Shown one piece after another: positions 52,521 to 63,679 of a stretch of DNA of 64,000 bases. The stretch is from Euphorbia lathyris (Eukaryota; Streptophyta; Magnoliopsida; Malpighiales; Euphorbiaceae). Within the stretch, counting starts at the first letter, position 1, and each line of letters starts with the position of its first letter. The notes beneath the pieces were generated by a model. It had not been told where the DNA came from. It ran no database searches and saw nothing but the letters and a program-made list of their open reading frames with translations. The stretch covers positions 14,335,001 through 14,399,000 of the forward strand of contig NC_088913.1 in assembly GCF_963576675.1 (NCBI RefSeq), given 5' to 3'. The translations under genes and the position numbers were made by a program.

Positions 52521-54297
52521 AAGCAACGGAAAAGAGGTACGTCAATGAGTTTGATTTGTTATTCTTCCAAAACTTGAAGAACTGTTAGGAAATATTTATT
52601 CAAATCAGAATCTTTGAGCTTCATTGTTATATCCTGTTCTATCTTGTGAATTTTGTTACGATTTCGTTTTTTGTTTCTTTCTTATGGGCTTCGTTTATTG
52701 TATGGTGTTCGTGTTCCCTCTGGTTTCGCCCCTGTTCCGTATTCATTCTTATTGTCATATGGTGTTCTATCTTCTAGTTTCGTCCTGTTCGTATTCATTC
52801 TTCTGGTTTTGTCCCTGTTCGTATTCATTCCTCTGGTTTCCGGTGAATGGCCTATTGAGTAATTTCGAAAGATTGGGACCGTACTCGAGCTTCAGATCAA
52901 TGTCCCCAGAAGAAACTATATGGGCAAAATTGAAACTTAGGACATCGACCTTCACCTAGACTAACAACATCATCCCTTTATTGTTCACAATAATACTCAA
53001 CACTAGAAGAACACACACAAAAGGAGGGGGGAGGGGATGGAGCTGATATCATTACTTCACATAACACTATAGAAGACTTTTAGAACAATTGAGATTTAAT
53101 TAGTTAAAATCTTTAATAGTTGTGTTTGATGAGAAACGGTTTGAGAAAGCGGATTGTGCTCAAACAGCTAATTTAAAAAAAAACTGGTGAAAGGAGGTTT
53201 TACAAATAGATGGTTGAAACATTTATATTAAAAGACTATTTTATCTTTAATAATACTCAGCTATTAGCAATCATCCAAGTTTTACACAAACGCTAAAACA
53301 AAAGCTGAGTTTTACACAAAAGCTAAAACAAAAGGATAATCATCTAACAGTTAATGTAATAAGCTAAATTCTGAACTCTGTTTGCAAATGACTATAGCAG
53401 AAAGTTTAGAAATTAACTATACCTATAAGACAAAAGTTGTATAATCTAAAGACAGACAAATAAGGTAAAATAATCTATCAATTTAGGATAGAGGGAGTAA
53501 AACATCAAATAATCCCAACTCAACGACACACATTGTTAAGAATTGTAAACAAAGTAGCAGTAAATGAACTTTTTAAAAGGCTTGTTTTTCATTCCTGCCC
53601 TTAAATTTACTTGACATAAAAAGTAGATAGAAAGATTGGATAGCACTCCATGGATAAAAAACAACAACAATAACAACAATAATAAATCTGAAATTTGATA
53701 CTTGATCCTCACAAAATAAGTAGGCAACGCTGGGATATGACAAAAGCAGACTCGTTTCGAGATTGTGAAAATCAGCATACAGCATACCAACAGACATACT
53801 CAAAACAATCTAAGCTAATGTTACAAAGGGCCTGTTTTAAAACTTAGAATGAGCTCAAAACCACTAGACTGCTGCCTAACCTACATCATGTCACGGGCAA
53901 TCTTGAGGTTAAATAAGATATACATATTTCTTAGTTAAAGTTGAAACTCAGATTTAGGGATCTTCTGTTACATAATATATACAAAGTTGTGAACAAAATA
54001 GGCACTTATGATAGAACAAACATGACATTCACGCACTGTGAGTTTCTACTCATGTCCTATCTCAAAGATTGGCCACAAAATAGTGAATTATGCACTAATT
54101 CCTCATGAATAAAGGAGCTGTCTAAGTGTTGATAAAACCTGACTTTTGATTAGCACTAGAAAAACCAAACGCCTTGTTGACAAGAGGAAACACAATGTAA
54201 TGAATCTTAATTAAATAGTATCAATTGTAAGTCCCAATTATCAGCAAAAGAAATCGAAATTTAGTAAAAATATAGCAAATATTAGTTGATTTAAATT
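52521..54297. other. CACTA interior without a recognised gene
   Basis: 53120-53390 contains hAT-like MITE motifs shared with 15385-15786. 53640-53690 has a simple 'aacaacaataacaac' tract. The rest is AT-rich. No domain was recognised in any frame. Confidence 0.4.
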
Positions 54298-54703
54298 GGG
54301 ATAAGGTACTAAAATAGGCCTAAGGTTTTTGGGGAAGTACCGATTTAGGCTCAACGTTCAAAATAGCACCAATTTAGGCTTAACGTTTACAACATAATAT
54401 CAATTTAGGCTTAACGTTTATAAAGTTAATAGGGAAAGAATAATATGGCTAAATGAATTGTGATGTTTAGCTTAAATTGTATATATTTTGTAAACGTTAA
54501 GCTTAAATTCGTATTATTTTGTAAACGTTAAGTCTATATTGGTGCTATTTTGTATGTGAGGCCTAAATTGATACTATATTGTAAACGTTAAGCCTAAATT
54601 GATATTATATTGTAAACGTTAAGCCTAAATTGGTGCTATTTTGAACGTTGAACCTAAATCGTACTTTCCCAACAACCTTAAACCTATTTTGATACCTTAT
54701 CCC
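54298..54703. mobile_element. Mutator-like MITE of family 2, 406 bp, nested in the CACTA
   Basis: Ends GGGATAAGGTACTAAAATAG and the inverted counterpart, with the exact 9-bp duplication ATTTAAATT (54289-54297 and 54704-54712). Confidence 0.9.
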
Positions 54704-54963
54704 ATTTAAATTTGCTGAAGAATACCTCTGTATCTGTTTTCAAATATATTGAATAAAACATCAGACATCCCAACCAAAAAGAATTAGAGGCTCAACTCAA
54801 ACTTAACCTCCCATAACCAAATTCACTGCACTATGTGCAAACCTAACTAAACTTTCTATTTTTGTCAATGGAATTTGAAAAAGAAAAAAGAAAAAAAGAT
54901 ATATATCTGCACTGAATAGTGAATACAGAGACACCTTGCTTTATATGTGTGGTCAACCCCTAA

Positions 54964-55185
54964 AACCACTCTTCTAATGTTATTGTTCAGCTCCCTAATC
55001 AATCCCACATTTCGAGTCAAGTTATCAGGAATCTTTGATTCATGGTTTTGGTTTATTTCACTGATTAGCAATCTGTTTTGATCTAGAATGTCCTGAACTT
55101 CCATAAAACTCTTCTGAACTGTTTGTAAAGCCTTGTTATCTATTTGGGTTCCATTGCCTATTCCAGAAAATAAATTGTCTTCCAT
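54964..55185 (-). pseudogene. Captured ELF4-like gene fragment
   Basis: From ATG 55185, 74 codons match the EARLY FLOWERING 4-like family: MEDNLFSGIGNGTQIDNK, then SFMEVQDILDQNRLLISEIN, NHESKIPDNLTRNV and GLIRELNNNIRRVV. ELF4 family proteins are small coiled-coil clock regulators of the evening complex. After RRVV the conserved tail is replaced by unrelated codons that run to 54865, so the C-terminus is lost. An acceptor-like TTTTTTATGCAG lies upstream at ~55230, consistent with a captured leader intron. It lies in the CACTA in the same orientation as the RADIALIS-like fragment. No stop interrupts the conserved part, so a short protein is conceivable. Confidence 0.85.
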
Positions 55186-55239
55186 CTCAGCTTTGGATTG
55201 GCTTCACTCAATCAAACCCTTCTCCTGCATAAAAAATTA

Positions 55240-56199
55240 TTAAATGAGAGAAAGGAATCAGCTTTACTAAAGTTGAATTATATCTCTTGTGTTTTTCCTT
55301 CATTTTCTTAGGAAACAAATAGAGAACACTTTATTACATTACACAAAAATCATATCCCTTTTCACATAGAGAAAGGAACTTTTTTAGATAAAAAGAAAAA
55401 GAAAAGAAGCAATCTCGAGTTAAGAACACAAATTTTAAAAAGGAAAAGAAAATGAATCACCACAACATATGAGAAAAGTCTATTTAGGATAATTAGCTGC
55501 AGATTAAGATCCATATTTATTTGGTAAAAAAAGTGAGATAGAAATTGTTCAAAATCTCTTTAGAATATACTCAGGATGTCAGATATTTGAACATTGTACA
55601 AACTGAAGTGGTGTAGTGATTTTAATATACACGGAAATGTGTAATATTCTGAAATTTGGCCCTATAGAACAGCTTAAAAGACATATTCATGGTCACATGC
55701 AAAGTAAGATGAAAACTTATCCAACTTAATATTCAGTTTTTTAGGAGAAAAAACAATTAGTCCTCATATTACCTCATTCAAAAGAGAGTTTGAATCACAA
55801 TGGCTGATGGAGCATATTTGGTTTGTTTGTTGTGATTCCAAGCTGTGAAAGCAATCATCTAAGATCATACAGAACTATCAAATGGAAGAAAAAAAACCAA
55901 AAAATTCACAATTATGAAATACAACTCCTAAAACAATAAAAAAGGCATAAGATAATTTATAGTAGAAACAACATTAACCAACAATGATAATTTTTCTTGC
56001 ACTAACGATCAAGCTCTTTACTAACTATTTTCCCCTTTTTGAATGACTGTGAAAACAAAGCTTAATATGATATCTCCCATATATATCTATTAGTTGATGT
56101 TGTCATGTTAAGCTTATATAGTAAGAAATGAAAGCATATAACATGCAAGAAAACATGGCGTTTTAGCATTACATTGTCAAGTAATATATATACGCTACC
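55240..56199. other. CACTA interior between captured fragments, possibly captured intron
   Basis: AT-rich, non-coding. It lies between a donor-like AG|GTAGCG after the RADIALIS-like exon and an acceptor-like site before the ELF4-like exon, so it could behave as one intron of a chimeric transcript. Confidence 0.3.
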
Positions 56200-56482
56200 T
56201 CTGCTCTTCACCAATATCCCTACCATTGCTTCCAGTAAATTTATTGTTGGGTAGTGGAGCTTGGCCAGATTCTATGTACATGAGATCTTCCACAAGACGG
56301 TCATAGTGCCTCTTTACTTCGTCAGGTGTTTTTCCACCCAGAGCCTTAGCCACATTTTGCCACCAGTCTGGGGTCTTCTTGTCATATATAACTAGTGCCT
56401 GCTCAAATAGCTTATTTTGCTTGGGTGTCTAGGATGAGCTAGAACCATGAGAATAAGATGAGCAGAAGTAACTAGATGCCAC
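56200..56482 (-). pseudogene. Captured RADIALIS-like SANT/MYB gene fragment
   Basis: The minus-strand frame reads ASSYFCSSYSHGSSS, stop, [60 protein letters not shown] and NNKF. This is the single SANT domain of the RADIALIS-like family of small plant MYB-type proteins. The expected first codon is GTG (56480-56482) where the family has ATG. The Trp that opens the SANT domain is TAG (56429-56431), one base from TGG. A donor-like AG|GTAGCG follows. The fragment is a captured and decayed exon. Confidence 0.88.
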
Positions 56483-58203
56483 ATGTGGATTAAGTAACTT
56501 TTGGATTAAATCCACAGCTTTGCTCATTTAGACACATGTATACCTCCTTTTATGCAAAAATCAACTCTTCAGAGCTATGTAGTTTGCTGATTGATGGGTT
56601 TGCTTATTAATTTTCTTATTAATTTCTGTATTGCTTTATGTTGTCATTCCCTATTAAATAATAGCTATTACAATATTAACATAACTCTGTTAGCGATGTT
56701 TATTTTTTAAACCCCTAAACCCTAAACTCCATCAATCCCTAGACCATATAAACCCTATAAACCTTTAAGCCCCTAAACCTAAACTTTATAAACCCTAAAC
56801 CCTACGAATTACTGATATTTCAATTTTGGTTGCAGTGAGCTTTCTTTCTGATCTTGGAGGGCTGGGCGTTTGACAATATTTGTGATTCCATATTTGCTTC
56901 GCTTTGATCACTCTTAAAGGTAATTTTTTTATCTTATCCATCACAATACTGATTTATTTTAGTATGGAATATATAATAGCATATATGTGTAAGTAATGTA
57001 TGATGATGCACTTAAGTCAATAGAAATAATATATGCATGGTTGGCCTAGATACCCGTTGAGGCTTATTCATTAGGAGTAAGTCTCGAATAGTCCTCGATT
57101 TGGGACTGTTCTTAAATTTTTCAATCTCAATTAGGACATGAATACATATATTGATTTTGGTTCTAATGAATGTCACGCCTCGCCACACGAATGCTCTCTG
57201 AGTACATATGTAGATACATGATACATTGTCTACTTCGTGTACTTGGAGAACTGTAGGGAGGTGCTGCCGAAGTTTCATTAGAATGTAAAAGCTCTACATG
57301 CATTTACAAGTCAGATTGGAAATTTAAGAATGGGTTAGGTTGGAGTGATAAGGAGTACCATACATTTAATATGGAGGTGGGAACTATGGTTTTAACCAAC
57401 TGATATCCATCATTTGATTCTGTTATTCATTGGCCAATTTTGAGCTGCAACCTTTAATATTCATTCCTATTTTTGACATGCATTTAAATTGGGCCAATAA
57501 TTGTAGTAGGTGATGGATATAAGAAAATTTTCTTATATTCAAGTGGGTATTTGCATGTTTTGTTACTGCATACCAAATAAGCATATAGTGGATATTCTAA
57601 TCCAGGAATGTAGGCTATACATATCTTCTGCATTTATTATATCATGGAACTTGAAAACAACTATTATCCCAACTATTCCACAGCATATGTATCACTTTCT
57701 GCACTTGGTGTGATGATGGTACTGCTTTGTATACCATCATTGCTGCATCCATTTCATTTCAATTGTTACACTCATTTCAACCTAAACTATAACATCATAC
57801 GTGTGTACCTTCAATAAGAAAGATGAATCCGCAGAACATCATGAATGGATGAACATGTAGAACACTTGCATCAACATTACATTTAATATTATATATGCAT
57901 GATACTGATACAGTTATGAAAATTGTCTTGTCATGAATTTCCTCTTTCTACATTTTCTTATTTTCATAGAAATTCAGAGCAGAAAACTTTTAGTTCTGAG
58001 GTACAATAAAGTGTTCAATGATTTTGCTATTTATGTTGGATACTAATTAAAGCTTGATTCATGGACAGGAAAATACTGCTGAGATAGGGAAATGTATACG
58101 GCAAGTAAAGAATCTAATCTGCCCTTATGTTTTCAACTTTAACATTTCTGGTTAAATTTTTTTTAGCCTTATCATGATGCTATTTGTTTCTCTAAAACTG
58201 TAG
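56483..58203. other. CACTA interior without a firm gene call
   Basis: 56700-56815 has telomere-like degenerate 'aaaccctaaacccta' runs. 58071-58102 could be a small exon upstream of the B3 fragment (after TGGACAG). Frames at 57012-57278 and 57510-57713 show no domain. Confidence 0.35.
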
Positions 58204-58364
58204 ACAAAATAAGCCTGCGATTGATATATAGAATGACATCTCTTGGGCAGAACAAATCAGCATCTGTTATTCGAGCAGAGGAGGTCTAGTCATATCTTGA
58301 ATCAGCATTCCCTAGCTTCGTGAAATGTTTGGTCAGATCACACATTGGTTGTTCTTTTTGGATG
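58204..58364 (+). pseudogene. Captured exon of a B3-domain gene
   Basis: An exon bounded by acceptor CTGTAG (to 58203) and donor GTAAGC (from 58365) reads MTSLGQNKSASVIRAEEV, stop, SYLESAFPSFVKCLVRSHIG, CSFWM. FPSFVK.LVRSH..C.FW is the opening of a plant B3 DNA-binding domain as in the Os01g0234100-type group. TAG at 58287-58289 is one base from the CAG (Gln) expected. Only the beginning of the domain is present. Confidence 0.75.
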
Positions 58365-58759
58365 GTAAGCTTAAAGAAGTTATATGAAGCTGAGTTAATT
58401 AGATTGGTGACTTATCAAAAGAAACAAAGAAGTATAGCCATTTTGACATTAGCATGTTGTAGAGAGTAGTATGATAGAGTAGTAATGAGTATATATCAAT
58501 TTTTTTTTTTGTGTTTGCAGTAATATACTTGAAAATACTGTGAATATTGATACGAATATATAGCAGATTAATTAATTACCCTATTTTTGTGTACTTTTTT
58601 TTTTATTGATTTTGCATTTAATTTCAGTAATACATCAGGATCAATTTCGATTACGGTAAATAGTTGAGGATAAAAAATCTTGTTTACAGTTAATTACAGT
58701 AATACAAAAAAATAGAGCAGGTTTAATTTGAACCTGCTGATGTAAAATTGTTAAAAACA
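58365..58759. other. CACTA interior
   Basis: AT-rich, non-coding. It carries poly-T runs near 58500 and 58600 and ends in the subterminal array. Confidence 0.4.
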
Positions 58760-59189
58760 ATAACATTAGGGTCAGTTGTTTGTAGCAACCGACTCTAATA
58801 TAATTAACATTAGCCACGGTTGCAAAACAACCGACTCCAATGATAAGAGCATTAAAGTCGGTTGTTATAACAACCGACTCCAATGCTGTTATCATTAGCC
58901 ACAGTTCTTCTACAACCGACTCTAATGATCAGAGAATTAAAGTCGATTGTTACGAAATACCGTGGCTAAAAACTCATTTTAGCCACGGTTTTTCGTAACA
59001 AGCGTGGCCAAAACATAAGGTATTAGAGTCAGTTATACGTAAAAACCGACTCTAATGTCCTTTTGGCCACGGTCGATAAACAGTGGCTAAAGACGAGAAG
59101 CATTTGCCACGCTCCCCTTTGGCCACGGTCGACAAACCATGGCTAATGACAAAAATTGACCGTGACCATAGGCCATTTCTGTACTAGTG

Positions 59190-59766
59190 TCAACTATACA
59201 ACTTGACTTCTTTAATATTAGAACCGTATACCCCGATTTTGGTCATTTTACTATTTTTAAGACTCGTGCAATATATTTTCCATATTTAACTTATTATTTT
59301 GCAACCGAGTGATCAATTGATTACATTTTGCGTAAATTCAATTGGCTAACTGAATATTTTATACAAGTTGAGAGAACTATCGAGAGCTTTTGAAAGTTCG
59401 GAGAGCTAGTGAAGCTTTTTGGATAAATTTCGAGGCTAAAAATGTACTGAACCTTTTGTTTTTTTAATCAAATTACAGTAATCAGAATTGCAATCAAATT
59501 AGACTCATAAAAGACCTCAATTGAACCTCAATTGTGAGGAGCTGACCTACAAAACATACTCAAAATAAAAAATATAAAAAAATTAAAATTAAAATAAATA
59601 TCTTAGAAAAATTTAAATATTTTACTTACAGTATGTTAAAAGTAAATTTATAACATTTCATATATTAGAATCAAATCAGAACTTCTTTTAAAAAACATAT
59701 TAAGATTAAATTTAACACTTATTCTAATAGCATGAAATGAGATTAAAGGGAAAAAAAAAACTCATA
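59190..59766. other. Distal upstream region of C', continuation of copy B
   Basis: Matches 12690-13284 after the CACTA insertion with many substitutions. Non-coding. Confidence 0.6.
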
Positions 59767-60024
59767 CTCCCTTTATTCCTTTATATAGGTCAGTAATTGT
59801 TTTTTTAAAATATAAGTCATTTTAGTTTTCTAAGAAGTTTTAGTTTATTTTTTTATCCAAATATTAATTTTTTTATTTTAGTTCATGTGTTAACATTTCA
59901 ATGCTTATTTCCCAACTATGAAATGAGAGAGAATTTTTTTTATCTGACCAATGTAAATTCATTAATTTAACTCTATATTAATTGTATTTTTTAATTTGTG
60001 TGAAATACCAAGAAATGAATGGAG
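59767..60024. mobile_element. Stowaway-like MITE, 258 bp
   Basis: Begins CTCCCTTTATTCCTTTATAT and ends with the inverted AATGAATGGAG, flanked by TA on both sides, as in Stowaway (Tc1/mariner) elements. Its left part is shared with copy A (from 13285). Confidence 0.75.
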
Positions 60025-61189
60025 TAATAAAGAATTACATGTTACCTCATTTGTTAAAGAAGACGGATCGACAATTTTGTGTGCAGAAGCTTCAAATGAG
60101 CTAACTATAGGTGTGTGATAGGTTTTTAAAACCAACTATAGATATGTAATCAGTTAGTTTAAAAGTTCAGGGTTCTAATAAGCAAAACATACCAAATTTA
60201 ATGGTGTAAATATGCATTAAGCCAAAAAAGAGAGTAAGAAAACATGTTACATGGTCTTTCTTTGCATCGTCCTTTTGTCTTCTCCTTTCTGTCGTCTTCT
60301 TTGTACTTCGATTGGTTTCTTTCCTTGATCTCTTCCTCACTTTTCATTTGTTTTCTTTTAAAATATAAGGAGTTGGATTTTGGGGCAATTTAAAAAAAAA
60401 ATTAGAAGAAAATTCATCATCTTCTTTTTCATTGGCCAACATAATCCGACAAAGTCTGTCCAACAATCCCCCATAGGGGTTTCTAAGAGGGCTGGAGAGT
60501 TGGCCGACCCTCCATGACCCTCCCTGACAACCATTTTGCATTATCTTCTTACATGAGAAAGCCTAGAAATATTTAAATTACTAGCAAGAAGATGACATGT
60601 ACTAATAATTGCTCCAAACTCAGAATCATCAGTCTACTTACTCTGAAAAGCCATCAACAACACTCTTAGCATTTGTTTCCATCCAAACTTCACTTCCCCT
60701 CAGTTTATGAGGCTCTATTACCATAAATCATTGATGCACAAACTGTTATCGAGGCATGAACCAAGCTATACAAGACGTCTTCTTTGATATCGCGGTCTCA
60801 CATTTGTAACCTTCGTGGTCAATTACAACGGTTAACTTGAGGCAATGATAACCTTCATTAAAAGCATTTCTATAATTTTTCCGTAGTTTTAGACTAAATT
60901 CATCAAAAATTTATTTATATTTTATTTAATTTATCAAAAAATATGTGTTGAAATCGAAAAACCTAACCGAAAACTGAATTAATTGATTCTTCATTGTTAT
61001 TCGATTAGGTTCGGTTATCTCCAATTTTGAAAAGGAACCTCTTGATTAGGATGGGCTAGCTCGTGCTATTTTTATAAATCTCAAATCCATGATTACGGAT
61101 ACATTTAGGAATAAATTAGGAAAAATTAGAAATTTGGTGCTAGTAAAAAAAAAGATGATTAAAAAGAATTTCTAATCCAATTAAGAAAT
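60025..61189. other. Intergenic region without a firm gene
   Basis: The frame at 60344-60541 (minus) has no recognisable domain. 61130-61200 contains two copies of 'gaaatttggtgctag' ~56 bp apart at the edge of the Ty3 fragment. Nothing else stands out. Confidence 0.4.
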
Positions 61190-61209
61190 TTGGTGCTAGC
61201 AACACATCT

Positions 61210-61587
61210 ATGGCAGCATTCTTCGTTGTTGATTCAACAGCAAGCTATCAAATCTTGCTAGGGAGAGACTGGATTCATGCCAATTGGTGTGTACCGTCCT
61301 CACTCCATCAATTCTTGCTTTTTTGGAAAGGAAATGAAGTAGAAGTTGTCTGGGCAGATGGGAAACCATTTACAACTCAAGCTGATTCCGTGGAGGCGAG
61401 GTACTATGATGGAGCTGTGGGTCCAATAGAGTTCAGAGGTGAAAGCAAGAGAGGGGGACCCAAAAGTATCACCTGGAAGAAGCAATGTCAGAACAAAGGG
61501 AAAGCTATCCTCCAACCATCAGCCATCGTTCCAGCCAAAGCTTGGGGAGCGTTGGGAGAACCGATCATCGAAGAAATCGATGATTAG
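61210..61587 (+). pseudogene. Ty3 aspartic protease region
   Basis: SYQILLGRDWIHANWCVPSS is the C-terminal half of a Ty3-type retropepsin (the LLGRDWI motif), with the catalytic Asp region upstream missing. The frame ends in EEIDD and a stop, one frame off the following RT. Confidence 0.75.
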
Positions 61588-62938
61588 TAAGCATAATGAG
61601 AAAGAAATGGCAGTAGCTGCCGCTGCCATAGAAAAAGCCCAAGTGCAGCAGGTGTTGGATGAATTGCAGAAGGAAGAAGGTCTGGAGGCTCTAGGTGCTG
61701 AAGTAATATATGAAGAAGAGCCTCTGGAAGAAGAAAGTGAAAACGTCATCCAGATAGATGAATTGAAACCAGCTCCTTCACCACTAGAGGATGACAGATC
61801 ATTGGCTAGAGATCCATTGGAGGAAGTGAACTTGGGAACTTTTGAGAACCCAAGATGTACATACATCAGTAGTCTTTTGGATCCACACATCAAAGAGAGA
61901 CTCATTGCATTGTTGCAAGAGTACATGGATTGTTTTGCATGGGAGTATCATGAGATGCCTGGACTCAGTAGAAAGTTGGTTGAGCATCGTATGCCAATGA
62001 AGCCAGAATTCAAACCTTATAAACAACCTCCCAGAAGAATGTCCAAAGAGGTAGAATTGAAGGTGAAGGAAGAAATTGAAAAGTTGCTAAAAGCTGGATT
62101 CATAAGACCCATCAGGTATGCTCAATGGTTATCTAATGTTGTACCGGTGGTAAAGAAGAATGTCAAGCTACGAGTTTGTGTGGACTTCAGAGACCTTAAT
62201 ACAGCAACTCCGAAGGATGTGTATGTGATGCCCATGGCAGACATGTTGGTGGATGCAGTAGCTAACAATGAGCTTTTATCTTTTTTAGATTGTGTGGCAG
62301 GATATAATCAAATTGTCATTGCTGAAGAAGATACTTCAAAGACCGCCTTTCGATGTCCAGGTGCTATTGGGACATTTGAGTGGCTGGTCATGCCTTTTGG
62401 CTTGAAGAATGCAGGTGCTACCTACCAAAGAGCCATGAATGCCATTTTCCATGATATGATTGGAAAAAATCTTGAGGTTTACATTGATGACATCGTCATA
62501 AAGTCCAAAAAAGAAATGGAGCACATAGATCACTTGAGATGTGGTTTTCAAAGGATGAGGGAGCATCAACTAAAACTCAATCCCCTCAAGTGTGCTTTTG
62601 GGGTGAAAGCTGGAAACTTCTTTGGGTTCCTGGTGCACCAAAGAGGCGTAGAGATAGATCAGAACAAAGCCAAGGCGATCATGGAGTCCAAATCCCCTCA
62701 AACAAAAAAGGAGCTTCAGCGGTTCTTGGGGCAAGTGAATTATCTCAGGAGGTTCATCTCCAACTTGGCTGGAAAATCTAAGACATTTTCTGATTTGCTG
62801 CGGTTAAAGAAGGAAGATGAATTCAAATGGGAGGAACACCATCAGCAAGCCTTCCAGAGTATCAAAGAGTATCTATGCAAACCTCCTGTACTTATGTCGC
62901 CAAGGCCATCATTATATGATTGGGGCAAGGGTGTTGAT
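61580..62938 (+). pseudogene. Ty3 reverse transcriptase
   Basis: An acidic linker (EEEPLEEESENVIQIDELKP) precedes a near-complete RT: HRMPMKPEFKPYKQPPRRM, GFIRPIRYAQWLSNVVPVVK, RVCVDFRDLNTATPKD, FRCPGAIGTFEWLVMPFGLK, NAGATYQRAMNAIFHDMIG and the catalytic VYIDDIVIKS. It continues into the connection region (FLGQVNYLRRFISNLA) and ends after CKPPVLMSPRPS. Residues of the active site look conserved. The frame closes at 62951-62953 beyond a deletion junction. Confidence 0.88.
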
Positions 62939-63105
62939 GATATCTCAGACTGACTTGATCAAGTACATGTTGAATAAGCCGCTCATAACTGGGAGGATTG
63001 GAAAGTGGTCGATGGCTTTGGCAGAGTTTACTCTGGTGTACTATCCTCAAAAATCTGTAAAGGGCTAAGCACTTGCAGATTTCCTTGCAGATCACTCATG
63101 TCTTG
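62900..63105 (+). pseudogene. Ty3 first RNase H, internally deleted
   Basis: After a junction near 62900-62915 the frame shifts and resumes with HYMIGARVLMISQTDLIKYM, LNKPLITGRIGKW and FTLVYYPQKSVKG, then a stop (63066-63068) and ALADFLADHS. Compared with intact relatives roughly 70-80 residues including the start of RNase H are missing. Confidence 0.7.
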
Positions 63106-63107
63106 AT

Positions 63108-63665
63108 GTGAAGGATGAAATAGATCAAGATCTACCAATCTTCAGTGTTGAAAAATCCTGCTGGATTTTGAAATTTGATGGATCTAGCACCGAGACATCT
63201 GCAGGAGCAGGAATAGTCATTATATCCCCCGTGGGAACCAAAACAACAATGTCTTTCAACCTGGATTTCAAATGTACGAACAATCAGGCTGAATATGAAG
63301 CTGCAGTCATTGGCCTAGAGATCTTGAGGGAGTTAGGAGCAGATGAAGTCTTGATCCAAGGGGATTCCCAACTCGTGCTGAGGCAACTATCAGGAGAATA
63401 CAAATGCACTAGTCTTAGCTTGGCTCCATATTATACAGCCGCTGTTCAACTACTACAGGAATTCAATGATTTCTCCTTTCTTCATGTTCCAAGAGAGATG
63501 AACTGGGAGGCTAAAGAGCTAGCTCAAATAGCCTCTGGTTTAAAAATGTCAGAAGAACTCACCCATAAGTTGATAATGATCAAGAAGCTCAGACATCCTT
63601 CCATCATGGAGAGGGGAATTCAAGTGGAGACATTCAATACAGATGTCAATCTAGCTAGTGACTAG
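63108..63665 (+). pseudogene. Ty3 archaeal-type second RNase H
   Basis: WILKFDGSSTETSAGAGIVI, NNQAEYEAAVIGLEILRELG, LIQGDSQLVLRQLSGEYKC and FLHVPREMNWEAKELAQIA carry the D, E, D catalytic pattern of the aRNH domain used by Tat/Ogre elements. A stop at 63663-63665 closes the frame before integrase. Confidence 0.82.
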
Positions 63666-63679
63666 AGGAGTCCCATCAA

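Larger units (their letters stand above)
51371..59189. mobile_element. Non-autonomous CACTA transposon, 7819 bp, carrying host gene fragments
   Basis: Both ends read CACTAGTACAGAAATGGCC inward, with a ~28-bp terminal inverted repeat containing one mismatch. The 3-bp flanks are TCG and TCA (one difference), and copy A has the empty site near 12690. Subterminal arrays of 'gtcggtt', 'aaccgactctaa' and 'ccacggt' in both orientations fill 51380-51780 and 58760-59180. No transposase is visible. The interior holds fragments of an ELF4-like, a RADIALIS-like and a B3-domain gene, plus two nested MITEs. It must rely on a transposase supplied elsewhere. Confidence 0.93.
33067..59969 (+). repeat. Copy B of the large direct duplication, expanded by insertions
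   Basis: Same order and orientation as 1-13483. It is expanded by an Au-like SINE, a plastid fragment, a complete Copia element, a tRNA-like sequence with a MITE end, a MULE-type MITE and a 7.8-kb CACTA element, all absent from copy A. Offsets are 33066 at the start, 33067 to about 41.5 kb and 33265 across gene C'. Homology resumes after the CACTA at 59190 and ends near 59969. Confidence 0.95.

Noticed and set aside
52624..52959. Hydrophobic frame that looks like a membrane protein
   Set aside because: It is made of imperfect 'ctggtttcgtcc-tgttcgtattcattc' repeats; the hydrophobicity comes from T-rich repeats, not a gene.
56700..56815. Interstitial telomere sequence
   Set aside because: The 'aaaccctaaac' units are degenerate and few, with no perfect TTTAGGG array.
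61519..61926. Antisense 135-codon frame over the Ty3 linker
   Set aside because: It is a Ser-rich mirror of the Glu-rich linker upstream of the reverse transcriptase, a common composition artefact.
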